NCBI GenBank assembly: GCA_022925895.1
Contig: JAKSYS010000007.1
Coordinates: forward strand, 124,001-188,000
Source of the DNA: Fragilaria crotonensis
Taxonomy: Eukaryota; Bacillariophyta; Fragilariophyceae; Fragilariales; Fragilariaceae
DNA length: 64,000 bases
Direction: 5' to 3'
Every line of letters begins with the position of its first letter. Position 1 is the first letter of the stretch. A program made the translations under genes and the position numbers. The notes beneath the pieces were generated by a model. The model saw nothing but the letters and a program-made list of their open reading frames with translations, made no database searches and was not told the DNA's origin. This document shows positions 1 through 11,823 of this stretch, one piece after another.

Positions 1-1
1 T

Positions 2-2403
2 GTCATTGCCAAATTTCCAACAGAAGAAATGCAGAAGATGGTCCACTACTATCAGAGTGTGTTCAATCCTTTCAGATCGAAGTACTATTCACTGCATCGA
101 ACGAACGAAAAAGAAAGAGTCATCCATGGGCAGATCCTCTCATACCTGATCAATGTCTTACGTAACGATGTCCCTCCAAGCAATGGGAGCGACAAGGAAG
201 ATGCAGCCGCAGCTCCACATTGGCGACGACGCCTCTTGGTTGCTTGGTTCCTGACGTGCTTCACCGATTATGAGGACTTACGAGCGAATCACAATGGACT
301 TTGTTCGCAGTTGTGGAAGCTCTGCTTTCAACTTCTCGAGCACGAAGTTGGGCAACCTCTCCAGCGAATGGCCCTCGGATTATTCGGGCGTCTTTTATCG
401 CTTGCACTTCATGACCTACCAGATGAATTTTGTGCTTCGTTAAAGACAACCTTAAGCGCGAAGATTTCTGCAAGGTCATGACGAACGCACTAGTGCGACC
501 ATCGTGAAGACGCGAGCGTGGGAGGTGGCCACGACGCTCAATGGTCTGCTGGCGTGGAAGACTTGATTCGAGACGCCGGCAGAAATGTTGCTCCAAAGTC
601 TCTTTTCCTTTCACGAGAAGCGGCCAGAGTTCTGGGGTCTTCAAAAGTACACATGCACAACTGGTGGAACTCATGGTTTTGAAAGCAGGAGCTGAAGGAG
701 CTCGCGACACTTCATCATTCCTTCTCGCCGAAGCCAGGGTACTTGCAGCGGCACCGCCCAACGAAGACCAACGCAACCAGCAAGTGACATCCGCTGAGAT
801 TTTCGCCGGGGTCTCTCGCGGTTTGTTATCGCTGTTTGAGGACGATGTCACATCGCTTTATAAAACGATCCTCTTGCCTTTCTTGGAGGAGGTGATTCCA
901 AAGATTCCAATATCTATTGCGGGCGCCTTCTTTGACGCGTTCCGTTTTGGAATTCAGTTCTGCGACTCGACACGATTTCTACCACTCACATCTTGGGTGG
1001 TCGAGAACGTGGAGTCATCGTTGTGGCAAAGTACCAGCGAAGAGAAGGATGAAAGCATGGTCGGCAGTGGTGAGACTACAGGCCCAGCAACGGTTGGATC
1101 CGAGGGTTTCACCCTCCAGTCGAAGTATCTCTACCTTGCAAGTGCACTTCTTGTCGAATTAGATGCCTACATCGGAGGTCGGGCTACGTACCCTTGGTAC
1201 ACCAACAAGCTTACCCGGGGTCAGGCGAATACCAAGCCATGCAGCGCGATGTCGCCTTCGTGGATGGCGGAACAAGAGAAGCTTCTGAATCGGTTGCTGT
1301 CATCTGTAGGACATCCATATGAGAATTGCAGAGATCACATTGCTGGTTGCCTCTTTCGCATCTATAATTGTGAGAAACGGCGTCTGCCGCTCGACAGCTC
1401 AGCGTCACAAGAATCAAAAGTCGCTAAAATGATTGTTGACAGACTGGCGAAGTCTGGCGATGCATCTGGTGTGTCTTCGAAGGAACGGTACAATGCTCTG
1501 ATAACAGCACGGAAGTTCATTTCTTATTGCATCTTCCTCGGAGATGTGAAGCGAGACTTCTGTGACATCATTCTGCCATTGCTTCCTATGACGTTTGAAA
1601 CGTTGCAGACAACGGTAGATAGTCAGGGTGAGGGCCAAGAAGACGTGGATCCTGCAATCCGCGCTCTTGAAGCCGAGGTTTTCAAGGGGTACCGTTATAC
1701 CGTCGCCGAAATCAGTGTATCATGCGTCCTATCTCATGGGCGTAGCGACGACCTGATTCAAGTTCTCAACGTCGTCAAGGCAGCATCGAACCACCAGTTC
1801 TGGCAAGTTCGTCAAGGGGCTGCTCACTTTTTGCGTTGTTTCGAAGGCTGCCACAAGTTTCTCTTCAGTGACGAGCAATCAAGTACTGCTAGAAGTATCA
1901 TTGCATCCCTTCTGGCCGACGAGCGGCGCGAGGTGTCGTCTGCAGCAATGTCCGCGCTGACTGGAATCCTGGCCGCCACGCCCGATGATACTGTGGCGAC
2001 ACTTGTGGAGAAGTACGTTGCAATCGCTGGTAGGTCGAGAATAAAGAAAACAAAGAAGGGCCTTCCTGAGCAAAAGCTTACCGATGAAGAAGAAAGGTTG
2101 AGAGAAGAGAAAGAAAAGAGGCGGTCGCGAAACCAGCAGACCTCCGTTTTCTTCCTTTGTGCTGCCATTCTGGCTGAACCGTATGACACACCTCCTTATG
2201 CGCCAGTGGCCATTGCTGCTGTCTCTAAGCATTCATTTGAGAAGAGTGCACCACTGGGAGTGCGTGACATTGTCAAGAAGTGCTGCGGGGAATTCAAAAG
2301 AACCCACATGTCGGACAATTGGGAATTACATCGAAATGTCTTCACTCAGGAACAATTGGAATGTCTGGAAGACGTTGTCAGCACTCCACACTACTATGCG
2401 TAA
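2..2403 (+). CDS. PSME4: Proteasome activator PA200/Blm10-type protein, 3' part
   Basis: This is the C-terminal part of a PA200/Blm10/PSME4 protein, a giant HEAT-repeat ring that caps the 20S proteasome and opens its gate. The frame is open from base 2, so the start lies to the left of the window. Helical-repeat sequence runs throughout. The last ~90 residues match the family's conserved C-terminal domain, and the protein ends in Tyr-Tyr-Ala, the terminal tripeptide PA200 inserts into 20S alpha-subunit pockets (known for the family). The reading frame changes about three times between 440 and 680: the first part (2-~445), a short segment near 450-490, another near 494-680, then 670-2403. Each segment looks family-like, so I infer small indels in the sequence rather than introns. 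No neighbour explains regulation. Family assignment is firm; exact structure of 440-680 is not. Confidence 0.9.
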
Positions 2404-2829
2404 GGCTAATGCAAACTAGGAATCGCTTGATGAATGGGTCGTGCTAGGTCGACGATCACCTGCTCATGCTCGATCGGTCTTTCGCTTACCGAGCATGAAA
2501 CAATTTCAAATTCGGTCAGCCAAACGCATCGTGAACTGTGGCTCTCCGATTCTAATGGCATAAATGTATGGCGCAGGCTTGATACTCTATCTGACATCAG
2601 ATCTGTCGTTGTACGTACGATACCTTTTGATTTGACTTCAAACATAAAACAATTATGTATGCCCAACGGCACAACAGGGGATGAAGTCGCTAGTCATCCG
2701 ATTTGTGCCGTTGTACCGTGTAGTACCACAATACAGCAATTGCAGCGCGACCGTCTGCCATTGGTTTATCGGTAATAGGTTATACTGTAGTACGTAGGAT
2801 AATAGTCTATAACTGTCATTTTCGTTTCC
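2404..2829. other. Intergenic, convergent 3' ends
   Basis: This stretch separates the 3' ends of the PA200 gene (plus) and the CRM gene (minus). An ORF of about 110 codons crosses it but has no protein-like composition. I see no RNA gene or repeat. Confidence 0.5.
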
Positions 2830-3580
2830 TCACAGCTCCGTGTTTGCCTTTTCGGCTGCCATTTCTTCAGATGTTTTCCATCGTGGTGGTGGAGGTGGTG
2901 GGAATTCTCCCGCTGCGATCCGGGACAACGTTCCTGGCATTCCCAGAAGGATTGTTTTTTCAATGTCTCGTGATTGAATGTATTCCACCCCCGGCGGTGC
3001 ACCCGCATCTTCTGCCAATTTGGAAAGGATCGTGGCGACATCTTCTAAGGATCCTAGAGTTAATGTTGTTGTAATAATGATAATCAAATGTGAGGAGGGC
3101 AATTCAGGTGGGTAAAATCCATACTGAGGTGTGAGTGACAGCGAGACAATGTATTATTTTGCTTGGATGTCAGTCGTCATCATATATCTGTACCACACAC
3201 GTACCATATTTGTCTGTATTGAGCTTGACTTTGACAATAACATGATCCTCCAACAATTGTCGCAAGGAGTTTCCGTGTGATTTGCTAAATCCCTTGCTCC
3301 CAATCCGCAACAGCGGTTTCTTGGCATGGCGCCATGCCTTCTCGATATTCGCCAGAGGTGGTGCATCAGCATCCGCAACTGGTGCGACGGGAGCTGGAAC
3401 TAAATTTTCATCATGGTCCGATGCATCCTTCTCCAAATACAAGACATGAATATTTCGTTCGTTGATTGTTGATGTTGTTGCAATTGTTCGACTCAACGAC
3501 TCTATTCTGGAAACAGAAAAGGCTTCGGCTGGATTCCAAATGATGAATTGAATAAGAATAAGTGTAATACGCATGGCCAT
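2830..3580 (-). CDS. Plastid-targeted CRM-domain (YhbY-like) RNA-binding protein
   Basis: Two exons, 3580-3205 and 3053-2830, give 199 aa. The intron 3054-3204 (151 nt) has a GTACGT donor and a CTCTAG acceptor; the splice restores one frame. The N-terminus is a hydrophobic signal peptide ending in A-E-A before Phe-21, an ASAFAP-like site that in diatoms marks delivery to the plastid stroma. Residues ~80-160 match the CRM/YhbY fold: a GxxG loop (G-S-K-G at 94-97) followed by the helix and the E-D-H-x-x-x-K-V-K strand. CRM proteins bind ribosome precursors or group II introns in bacteria and plastids; a single-domain member suits plastid ribosome assembly (inference). The tail is proline-rich. 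The gene diverges from the CstF-64-like gene. Confidence 0.8.
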
Positions 3581-4161
3581 GCTGTTGTCGACGCCCGAAG
3601 GGAGGACAAGGACAACGTGCTTGATGCTGATTGCCTTGAGGTGGTTAAGTTGTTCTCTGTATGCGCCTGCAGATTTTGGATGGTGACACTAACTTTTTGA
3701 ATTTTGATGGATGGCGGATGGCGGGCAGGCATCTTATGAGGTTTTTTACGACACACTCTACTGGTAGTAGACAAGCAATAGCAGTATGCATACTTGCAGC
3801 CTCTGGTACAGTACCAGTACATACCAGGTAGTGCAAGTAACCGCAATATGCATTATAATCCCAGAGGCCAGAGGTACCACAGCATTGAAGTACTCGGAGT
3901 ATTGCATTACTCCAGTATTGTAAAACTCTAGTATTCCAGTATTCCTGAGCGTTCGTACTCCGTTGGACATCAAAACCATCTTGCAACTCAGTCTCACTTG
4001 TGTTGTTCACACTTCGCACCGCTACGATCATCATCTTGTCCTATACCTTACCGCCGACCAGCAACCACATCACTCACACTTCATTCTACCCTCTACTTGT
4101 ACCCGGTAGTGCCTTGCAGTCATTCTAGCTAGACTCCAGACTGGCTCCAATTCGGTTGAAA
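3581..4161. promoter_or_regulatory. Divergent intergenic promoter region with GTAC-rich stretch
   Basis: The 580 bp lie between the start codons of the CRM gene (minus) and the CstF-64-like gene (plus), so both promoters should be here. About 3796-3965 is rich in short degenerate units built on GTAC and CAGTATT. I cannot point to a specific promoter element. Confidence 0.45.
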
Positions 4162-5076
4162 ATGTTCAACTCCAATACCACCTCCAACAACAACGGTGAT
4201 GCCTTGCAAACCGGAAGAAATGACGTTTACGTTGGAAATCTTGCCTTCAATACGACAGAAGAACAATTGAGTGAAGTATTCTCGGAAGTGGGACGCGTGG
4301 TGCGTGTTCGAATGGCCACGGATCCAGAAACCATGAATCCACGAGGCTTTGCATTTGTGGAGTATCAAGATCCACTAGCGGCATTGAGTGCTATTCGCAA
4401 CATGAACGATTTTGAATTGAATGGAAGGAAGATTCGAGTCAATTTCAGCAATCCAAGTCATCTTGAACCGTTGGCAGGAAAGCTAGGTATGGACGTGCCC
4501 AGCAGCCAAACGCTACAGAAACAAGATATTGGCGCTGGAACGCTTGCGGTGGCTGAAGCTCTGAAAGGCATGTCCAAGGGAGAGCTCTATGATGTTATTG
4601 CTGGACTCAAGGTGATATCTGATCGAGATCCAGATGAAGCACGGAGGATTCTCAGTGGACATCCACAACTACAAGAAGCCATACTCTTTGCCATGTCCAA
4701 ACTTGACATGGTCAAGACTCCCGTGGCAGTAGCCAGTGCAGCCGTTGTTGCTCCCGTCATGCCCGCGCCAGCACCAGCGGCGCAAATAGGAGGAGGAACA
4801 GCAACAGCACATGCCTCGGATCCACGATTCGCAGCTGCACATCATCAACAATCACAGCAACAGCAGCGCGTCGATCCTCGAGTTCGCGTCGATCCACGAT
4901 CACGAGATCCACGACAACGCGCTGCACCACCCACTTCGACGGTGTCCAATTTGGATCCTGCATTGATACAACAAGTCATGTCCTTGACACCGCAACAAAT
5001 TGCACAATTGCCTCCAGACAAGTATGCTAGCATCATGGCACTTCGGAATCAAATCTTGGCGGGAGCAGCGAGGTAA
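4162..5076 (+). CDS. CSTF2: CstF-64 (CSTF2)-like cleavage stimulation factor
   Basis: An intact 304-aa protein resembling the 64-kDa subunit of cleavage stimulation factor, which binds U/GU-rich sequence downstream of poly(A) sites. One RRM occupies ~21-97, with RNP2 V-Y-V-G-N-L at 22-27 and RNP1 R-G-F-A-F-V-E-Y at 61-68. A hinge-like helical region (~125-200, containing G-E-L-Y-D-V-I and D-P-D-E-A-R) should contact CstF-77. A low-complexity Ala/Gln/Arg-Asp-Pro segment follows, then the C-terminal helical bundle (~258-304, P-A-L-I-Q-Q-V-M-S-L-T-P-Q-Q-I) that ends the family. It is shorter than the animal protein (about 570 aa) because the Pro/Gly linker is reduced. The ATG at 4162 is the first in frame; the upstream in-frame codon at 4156 is TTG. 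Confidence 0.88.
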   Translation: MFNSNTTSNNNGDALQTGRNDVYVGNLAFNTTEEQLSEVFSEVGRVVRVRMATDPETMNPRGFAFVEYQDPLAALSAIRNMNDFELNGRKIRVNFSNPSHLEPLAGKLGMDVPSSQTLQKQDIGAGTLAVAEALKGMSKGELYDVIAGLKVISDRDPDEARRILSGHPQLQEAILFAMSKLDMVKTPVAVASAAVVAPVMPAPAPAAQIGGGTATAHASDPRFAAAHHQQSQQQQRVDPRVRVDPRSRDPRQRAAPPTSTVSNLDPALIQQVMSLTPQQIAQLPPDKYASIMALRNQILAGAAR

Positions 5077-5191
5077 AGCACGATTGTCGTATTTTTTTTA
5101 ACAACATCTAGCAATGGAATTAGCCAGGTTACTGACTATTGTAGACTGTTGTGATCAAACAGTGATTTCATGTCTTCGCAACAACATATTC

Positions 5192-6092
5192 TCACTCCAC
5201 CTTTTGCACCGGTTTGTACTCGTATCGTTCCCACTCAAACAAGCACCACCGTTTCAAGTATAAAGGAATCGAACCATATCCAATCATGGGAATCAATGGC
5301 GACGTCCCCTGTCGATACTCAGTATATTCCTTCGCATACTCGGATTCATAATATCGTTTCAAATTCTGGCCTTCCGCATTCCAAATGCCCGTCCCACTCA
5401 TGGACAATAAGATAACCATGGTAAAGAGTGGTGATGCTAGTCCGACGTACCAATGGCACAGTCCTGCCGCACACCACCATTGTAAGATTTCACCAGCATA
5501 ATTGGGATGTCGTGAATACTTCCACCATCCCACGACAAAAGCCACCCACTCGGCCATGCTGGATCCACTTTGTTTTTTGAACATCAGACGAAATCTCCAT
5601 TATAATGCCGACGGCGAATCCACTCAGTAGCATCCAATCCATGGTGGATAGACTACTGTAACTGCTTCTGGTGGTCAGTTTTGTATCTTGCTGAATGAGT
5701 AGCAATGGTAATGAAATGATGTACACCCAACAACCTTGGACCATCCAATACACAAAGAATAACATGGGGTTTTGAATCACTTTTTCGAAACGAGCATCAC
5801 CTTTCCGAGAATGAGCTCTCCAGGCCAAAAATACCAACAACCACCCTCGACTAATGACAAAGAGAATTGTCATGTAAATCAGCCGTTGTGATCCGTGATC
5901 CTTGCCGCCATTGTCGTCGTCGTCGGTATCATTGTTATATCCCACAAGGGCCAAGAGCAAAAAGTTGATTCCACCCAGAACATCGTAAAATGTTTCAGTT
6001 TGAAGCGTGTAGGCCGCCACAAATCCTGTCAATTGCAAGGCCAAGGTGTAAATGGCAGCGACTGTCACTATAGAAAAGGTAGAATCGCTCAT
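5192..6092 (-). CDS. DUF1295 / steroid 5-alpha-reductase-like membrane protein
   Basis: A polytopic membrane protein of roughly 300 aa in the DUF1295 family, related to steroid 5-alpha reductases and sterol reductases. Several hydrophobic segments precede the hallmark W-K-Y-S-R-H-P-N-Y-A-G-E motif, which in the superfamily sits by the NADPH site; the C-terminus contains the usual Y-x-x-Y-x-x-x-T-S-P-L-I-P. The substrate is unknown. The frame changes once, exactly at a run of six T (six A on the coding strand) at 5573-5578; removing one base joins both halves into a normal family sequence. I read this as a homopolymer indel error rather than a broken gene. ATG at 6092 starts the protein. Confidence 0.8.
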
Positions 6093-6709
6093 GACTGAAG
6101 AGCAGCAACCAGTTTAGTGTGAGAAGATCGCCTCTGAGTAATGATTGTTGATGTTAAATTCTCGAATCGACAAGTGTCATTTTTTCTAAGTTTACTGCTT
6201 ATTACGTCAGTAGTACGTAGTACCAGTATTTCAGTTGTCAGAAGACAGGCGTATGAGTCAGTCTTCCATCGACTATGCATGCTACCGGTACGAGTAGTGT
6301 ACCCAGAATACCAGGTGCTACTTCTACCCTACTACGATACTCGGAGTCCAGACTACATTACGATTCAGTGTGTACCTGGTACCTGGTACTATGTAATTTT
6401 GTGTGCACATCGTACGCATACCCAGTAATCGTGCATGGGGGTGCATTTGATCATTTGATCACACGTCCAACAAGACATATGCCGTTCTGTGTGTTATTCT
6501 GTGTCCTTCATTTCTGTTCCTCTGCTCGGATCCTTGATCATATGTGTGGAAAAATGCATAGGAACAAAAAGATCCAGACTCCCACCATCTAATGCTTCCC
6601 ATTGCGTTCCGCAAAGTACTTCTCATTCTTACCACAATAACATTCGCAAACTCCTTTACTTCCCCTCCAACCCCGACGACAATTTTCATCATCCTCAACG
6701 AATATCATC
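6093..6709. other. Divergent intergenic region with GTAC-rich stretch
   Basis: This lies between the DUF1295 start (minus) and the oxidoreductase start (plus). About 6206-6420 contains many TAGTAC, GGTAC and CTGGTAC units like those in other intergenic gaps here. No supported gene. Confidence 0.5.
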
Positions 6710-6782
6710 ATGGCATCATCAACATCGTCGTCATCGACGTCAGCTCTCAAACCACCACCGGCCACTGCGGATCTATCCGTCG

Positions 6783-8419
6783 ATGAGATCTATGCTCTTG
6801 TGGATGCCAAAGGCAAACATACCACCTGTGCCCACCACAACAGTGGCTGCGTTGTTTCTATTGGGAGTACCAACATTCTTGGCAGTGTTGCCTATTTCGA
6901 TTTTCTATCAAGTTAGCAAATCGATTGTTGGGAAACTAACAACAACAACAAAAGATCTTCATTTGACACCGATTGATTCTGGAATTGAAGTAGCATCAAA
7001 TGATATCATTCCTTTTCATGATCGAAAATATGATTTGGTCATCATGGGAGCTACTGGCTTTACGGGATCTCTCTGTGTCCGACATTTGGCCAAGACGTAT
7101 GGCGTCAATTCTAAGAATGGCATCAAGTGGGCCATCGCAGGACGATCGCAATCCAAACTGAATGAAATCAAACAACGATGGGCTAAGGAGCTTGGAAATG
7201 ACGATATCTTGACGGTTGATACAATTGTGGTGGATACGAGGTGAGTATACTTATGTTGTGTGCGTCTCGAGAAGCATTTTGTGCAATTGTCGTTTTTGTT
7301 GATGTTGTTAAGTGTTTGCGTGCTTTGCAAGCGCTGACTTCAATCTTTTCTTTCACATCCACATTATGACATATATTACAATTATATATACATAGTGATC
7401 CATCCACTCTCCCCGGATTGGTAAAAAACACACGTGCCGTCTCATCCGCGGCGGGGCCCTTTGAAAAGTATGGTTCGCCGGTTGTCGAGTATTGTGCCAA
7501 GTACGGTACCAACTATGCTGACATTACCGGCGAATTCAATTGGTCCAAACACATGACATTGGCATGGGAAGAGACGGCACAGCGGACTGGTGCCAAGATT
7601 GTGTCACTCTGTGGCAGTGACTCGATCCCATGGGATTTGTCCACCATGGTCATTGAAGATTCGCTTCCAGAGGGAGAAACGTTGACCAAGGTCACGTATA
7701 TTGATGAACTGATCAGTCAGGCATCTGGTGGTACGATTGCTACAGTGTTACTGAGTGTGCTCGGTCATTCCCGAGGAGAGCCGGAAGGAGAGTTTGATCA
7801 GTTCTTGCGTCTCCCCGACGGATCCAAGAGTCCATTGAAGTTTACGTTTACTCCTCCCATCTTCCCCAAGAAATTCACCGAACCTGCGTATGTGGCTGGA
7901 ATGTACGGTGCCTTTTTCGTCATGGCCGTCTGCAATGCGGAGGTGGTAAAGAAGGGTGTGGCACAGCGACAACGTGCCCCGGAGTTGAAGTATTACGAGT
8001 ATGGTCTTCATCCTGACTGGAAAAGTGCCATGGCAGCCTCATTTGGATTGCCATTCGCGATCGTCATGTTGATGAATCCAATTACCAAGTTTATTCTCAA
8101 CAAGTTTATTCCTAGTCCGGGAGATGGACCAACTATGGAAGATATGGAGAATAATTACTTTGGTTGTACTATTGGATATGGTGAGGGTTCGCAGGGAACC
8201 AAGGTGGAGACGGTCATGTACTTTCCTCAAGACCAAGGGTATCTACATACGGCTCGAATGTTGGTGGAGAGTGGACTCTGTCTGGCAGCGGAAAAACATG
8301 AAGAGAGAAAGGGTGGGTTCTTCGCTTCGTCAACTGGCATGGGAAACGCATTGTTGCAACGATTGCGTGAGACTGGAACCTACTTTGGCGTCAAGACGAC
8401 CAAGTCGACTTCCTCCTAA
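6783..8419 (+). CDS. Saccharopine dehydrogenase-like oxidoreductase (SCCPDH family)
   Basis: Exons 6783-7240 and 7396-8419 give 493 aa; the intron 7241-7395 (155 nt) has GTGAGT and a TAG acceptor, and splicing restores frame. After a hydrophobic N-terminal segment comes a Rossmann fold with G-A-T-G-F-T-G, then the A-I-A-G-R-S strand, typical of the SCCPDH/trans-acting enoyl reductase branch. These proteins resemble saccharopine dehydrogenase but their reaction is usually unproven; many sit on lipid droplets. The start is uncertain. ATGs at 6783 and 6804 are in frame. An ATG at 6710 in the other frame opens a protein-like leader (S-V-D-E-I-Y-A-L-V) that would join with a one-base shift near 6815. 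I give the frameshift-free start but the 6710 start with an indel is plausible. Confidence 0.82.
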
Positions 8420-9310
8420 GAATGATTGATTGGAGGAATTGGATGTACACTGTACCTGGTACGATGAACGCGAACTTAGATACCTTTATACCTTTTTGAA
8501 GCAAAGAGTTCATAGTAACTACTATAGGCGCTCTACTAGAGTACTATGAAATGATTCCGCGCGCAGATGGCAGCATCGTCGTCAGCACAGCGACGAACGA
8601 ACTCCAAGCGATGCTGGGTCGCGGTTTCGCTCGGATGCAATCTGTTTCTTGTGCCATCTTTTGGTTGGCTATTCAGTTTTGGTTGTTTCTCATTTAGGAT
8701 ACCGGTACTCAGTAGTACTACAAGTTATTCGTGCCTGTAGTAGTACAGGCATTTGTTGGCGGAAAAAGGCTGGAGTCTTGTTAGTTCTGAGTGCGTGTTC
8801 GTGTGTACGTCACTCATACTGCGTTCATGCGGATTCTACTTACTCGATTTGCTTCGTTTTTCTCCAGTACCGATTATGGCAGGTTCCCGTCTGCGGAACG
8901 GAAGTTCCGGAGGAATGGTTTCGACGTACTTGTGGGATATTTTTTTAGCAAGGCGAAAAATGAAAGTGCAGCATTGGGGTCAAGTATAATTCTACAGGAT
9001 TCACTAACACTGGAAGTTAAGACACAAACGCTACGCGCAATTTCATTTGACGACACTTTAAACGTCGCATCCGTGTGCGTAATCGGTTAGTTCCTTGACT
9101 TCAAGCCGCAGTTTCATTCCCACACGGATTTGTCTTGTCGGCACGTGTGTGAAGCAGTGCAGAGTGGTGAGGAGCCGTCTCGAAGGTATCGGATCACAGC
9201 ACACACAAAAGTACCCCCAACAGGACCCAAGTGTCACTGCACACAGCATCTGCGGGTGAAGGGGGGCCTTCGCAATCAAGCGAACCTTCGCTCGTGTGCA
9301 ATTTCAAACG
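8420..9310. other. Intergenic region, no supported gene
   Basis: About 890 bp. GTAC-based short units occur near 8450-8475 and 8700-8745. Overlapping ORFs of 60-100 codons exist in several frames, but none has protein-like composition or recognisable motif. Confidence 0.45.
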
Positions 9311-9904
9311 ATGCACTTTTCTTATTCTCCTCCTCCTCTTGACGCCTCAGTGTCTGGATATCATCACGGTGGTCACAATAACAACAAGAGTTATCATCGC
9401 AATCGCCAGAATCTATATCAACGTATACCCCTAAGAGCTTGCCGCTTTGATACCTGCACTGACGATTATCAAGAAGAAGGAAAGGAAGAAGAACAAGAAG
9501 ACGACTGCATCATGATCATTCAGGAACTCGATTCGGACAATTCAATGACCGATTCATTTTTGGGACCTTCCCAGAGAATTTACCGCCATGTTCCTTCCCT
9601 CTCGTCATCGGACTGTTTTGGATCCACCGCACCTCATCCTTCTCAAAACGACATGAACGGCATGATCAACAACGGCAATACTCGAATCGAACAAGCTCTT
9701 TCCCAAGAACAACTGCCACAAGCGTCTTACATTCCACAATCATGCGACGATGCACCACAGCAACAACATTTTTCAATTCGAACCTCCATCAAGAGAGATT
9801 CCTGGGCTGTCGATCCATCTCCATGGGTCGTTCCCATTGCGCCATGCGAATCGGCGAAACGGATGCGTCTTGCTACTGGCTACAGCTACAACAGCAGCGG
9901 ATGA
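9311..9904 (+). CDS. Hypothetical low-complexity protein
   Basis: A 197-aa ORF from ATG 9311 that I do not recognise. It has His/Asn/Tyr-rich sequence near the N-terminus, an acidic Glu/Asp run at ~60-75, a Ser/Gln/Asn-rich middle and a Lys-Arg-Met-Arg patch near the end. It contains no membrane segment and no signal peptide. The composition resembles disordered nuclear or regulatory diatom proteins, but no domain can be named. Its length and the absence of a competing gene support coding; the lack of any motif keeps confidence moderate. Confidence 0.45.
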   Translation: MHFSYSPPPLDASVSGYHHGGHNNNKSYHRNRQNLYQRIPLRACRFDTCTDDYQEEGKEEEQEDDCIMIIQELDSDNSMTDSFLGPSQRIYRHVPSLSSSDCFGSTAPHPSQNDMNGMINNGNTRIEQALSQEQLPQASYIPQSCDDAPQQQHFSIRTSIKRDSWAVDPSPWVVPIAPCESAKRMRLATGYSYNSSG

Positions 9905-11823
9905 GAGGCAACCCAATTTTTGAAAGCAACAACGAACAACCACGCCACTCTGTTGTTGTACATGGTTTTGTTGTTTGCCATCCCATTTTTGTACATTGGT
10001 TCCATTTTGACTATATACTCGGAGTATGTAATTTTGGCAGGTCCCTGCCCCAAACAAACAACAAGCACAGTTAGCTAATCCTCCATCCAATCTTGGATGT
10101 AATGGATATTTTAGAGCAATTTTGAAAGTAACGTAATACATGACGATTCTTTCGCGACTGTTCTTGTACAAATACGACTGCACAACCCCTTCGACGAGTC
10201 CTAGTATAGTGAGTGTATCTCTCACAATACCTCATGACATAATTATCGAAAAAACTTGTATTCGACTCAGTCCACGCATTGTGTCTGGCAGGATCGGTCG
10301 TATGATCGTCACCCGCAATCCGCAATGGTTCATTAGATACCATCAACAACACAACCCTACGACATTGATAATTATAATGATGATCATGATCAGTTGTTTG
10401 GATTTCTGCAGACACACACAAATTGACACTCTGCAAACGCAAAAATATCAAAATCAGATCCCTTACAGGATCATCATTTTGTTGCAGTACACTCAGTACA
10501 TGGCAGTTTCGGTCGTAGTAACAAACCAATCGCGTATGGATTCGCCATGCCACTCATCGATATTGGGCGGGACGATTCCAGGTATGCACTAAGCTGCACA
10601 CACACACACACCCTTTGGCATGGAATGAAACAAGAACGAGCTGCGTGCAACACTGTGATTGATCGCGCGCAAGTGTCAGAAAATATCCATTTACGCTCGA
10701 AGAATGTCATCAAGGCAAATGGGAGAAAAAAGTATCATTAAAAACCATGGGAACGGATTGAGGTCAACACGGATTCATGGTAAATCCTGGAGAAACCACT
10801 CGAAAATCGCAACATTTTATTGACAGATTTGAGATGCCAAACAATTGAAGAGGGGTTGGGGACGGTGAAGGAAGATCGTTCATAGAAGGAGTGCTGAAGA
10901 AAGTTATTCTGGGAAGCCGTTACTGCCACTTGCACCACATATTGTCACATCATCGCAATTTTGTGGTTTGTGGCGCCCAGCAGAATAATCACTTCTGCTC
11001 ACCATTCCCTCCATCGGATTTAAGGTCATTGGTCATTGGGAAGGCTCGGTAAATGACGGTTTGGGAGTGGAGTGATGGGCGGATGTTCAGCCGAAGGGCA
11101 TGTTTTCGAACTTTAGCTGGCCACGGCAGCTGCTGGTAACGTATGAATAGCAGAGAAGGACAGGGGAAGACGTGTTCGGTGAACAAGAACCTTATGGAGA
11201 TGCGCTGTGGGAATAGAAGTACCGGTAGAACGATCCAGCAGAAAAACTGTTCTTGGAGCGACGTTTCAGCACTTTTAAGGAATGCATCCGGACTGTCGCA
11301 GCAATTGGTTCACGACCAGACTGGCACTGAATCGAACATCAACATCGATAGTGAAATTGATGCGACATTCATACAGCCTTGGCAGTTTTTTTTCTTATGG
11401 GCGCAGCTGGAGGCTTTGGAAAAACCAAGGATCATCATGTCCTTTTGAGCTCGGAGCATCGCAGGCATCAGAAGTGAGTGTGGTCAGTGGTAATCGAGGA
11501 TCCGCCACGTTTCCTCATGATCAGCATGATCATGGGCTTTTATCGTTAGGATCATTGGTCATTGGCTCAACGCTGGCATAACATGCACACTCGAACATTG
11601 GCCGGACTTGACTTGTGAGCGAACGCGAAAGGTCAAATGGCGCTGACGATCAAATGAGTTATTGAAGATCGTAACTTGTAGGCCTTATGCTTAAGACCTA
11701 CTATCTTTGTTTGTACAACTATGACGCGATTATCACGTTATACTCAAACCCTGATTTAGGGCCTTCAGTAGGGTTGCAGCAGAACGACGCCAGAACCATG
11801 ACACGGCTCTCGATTCCGGAAGT
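9905..11823. other. Long intergenic region
   Basis: Nearly 2 kb without a supported gene. Opposed ORFs of about 150-160 codons overlap at 10071-10592, but both have irregular composition and no motif. A short CA repeat lies near 10594-10609. The phrase GGTCATTGG or a near copy occurs near 11027 and 11553. No tRNA-like clover leaf was noticed. Confidence 0.4.

Noticed and set aside
2434-2775. ORF of 113 codons downstream of PA200
   Set aside because: Irregular composition, no motif, and located between convergent 3' ends.
10071-10592. Opposed ORFs of 150-160 codons
   Set aside because: Each is the reverse-strand shadow of the other and neither has a protein-like pattern or known motif.
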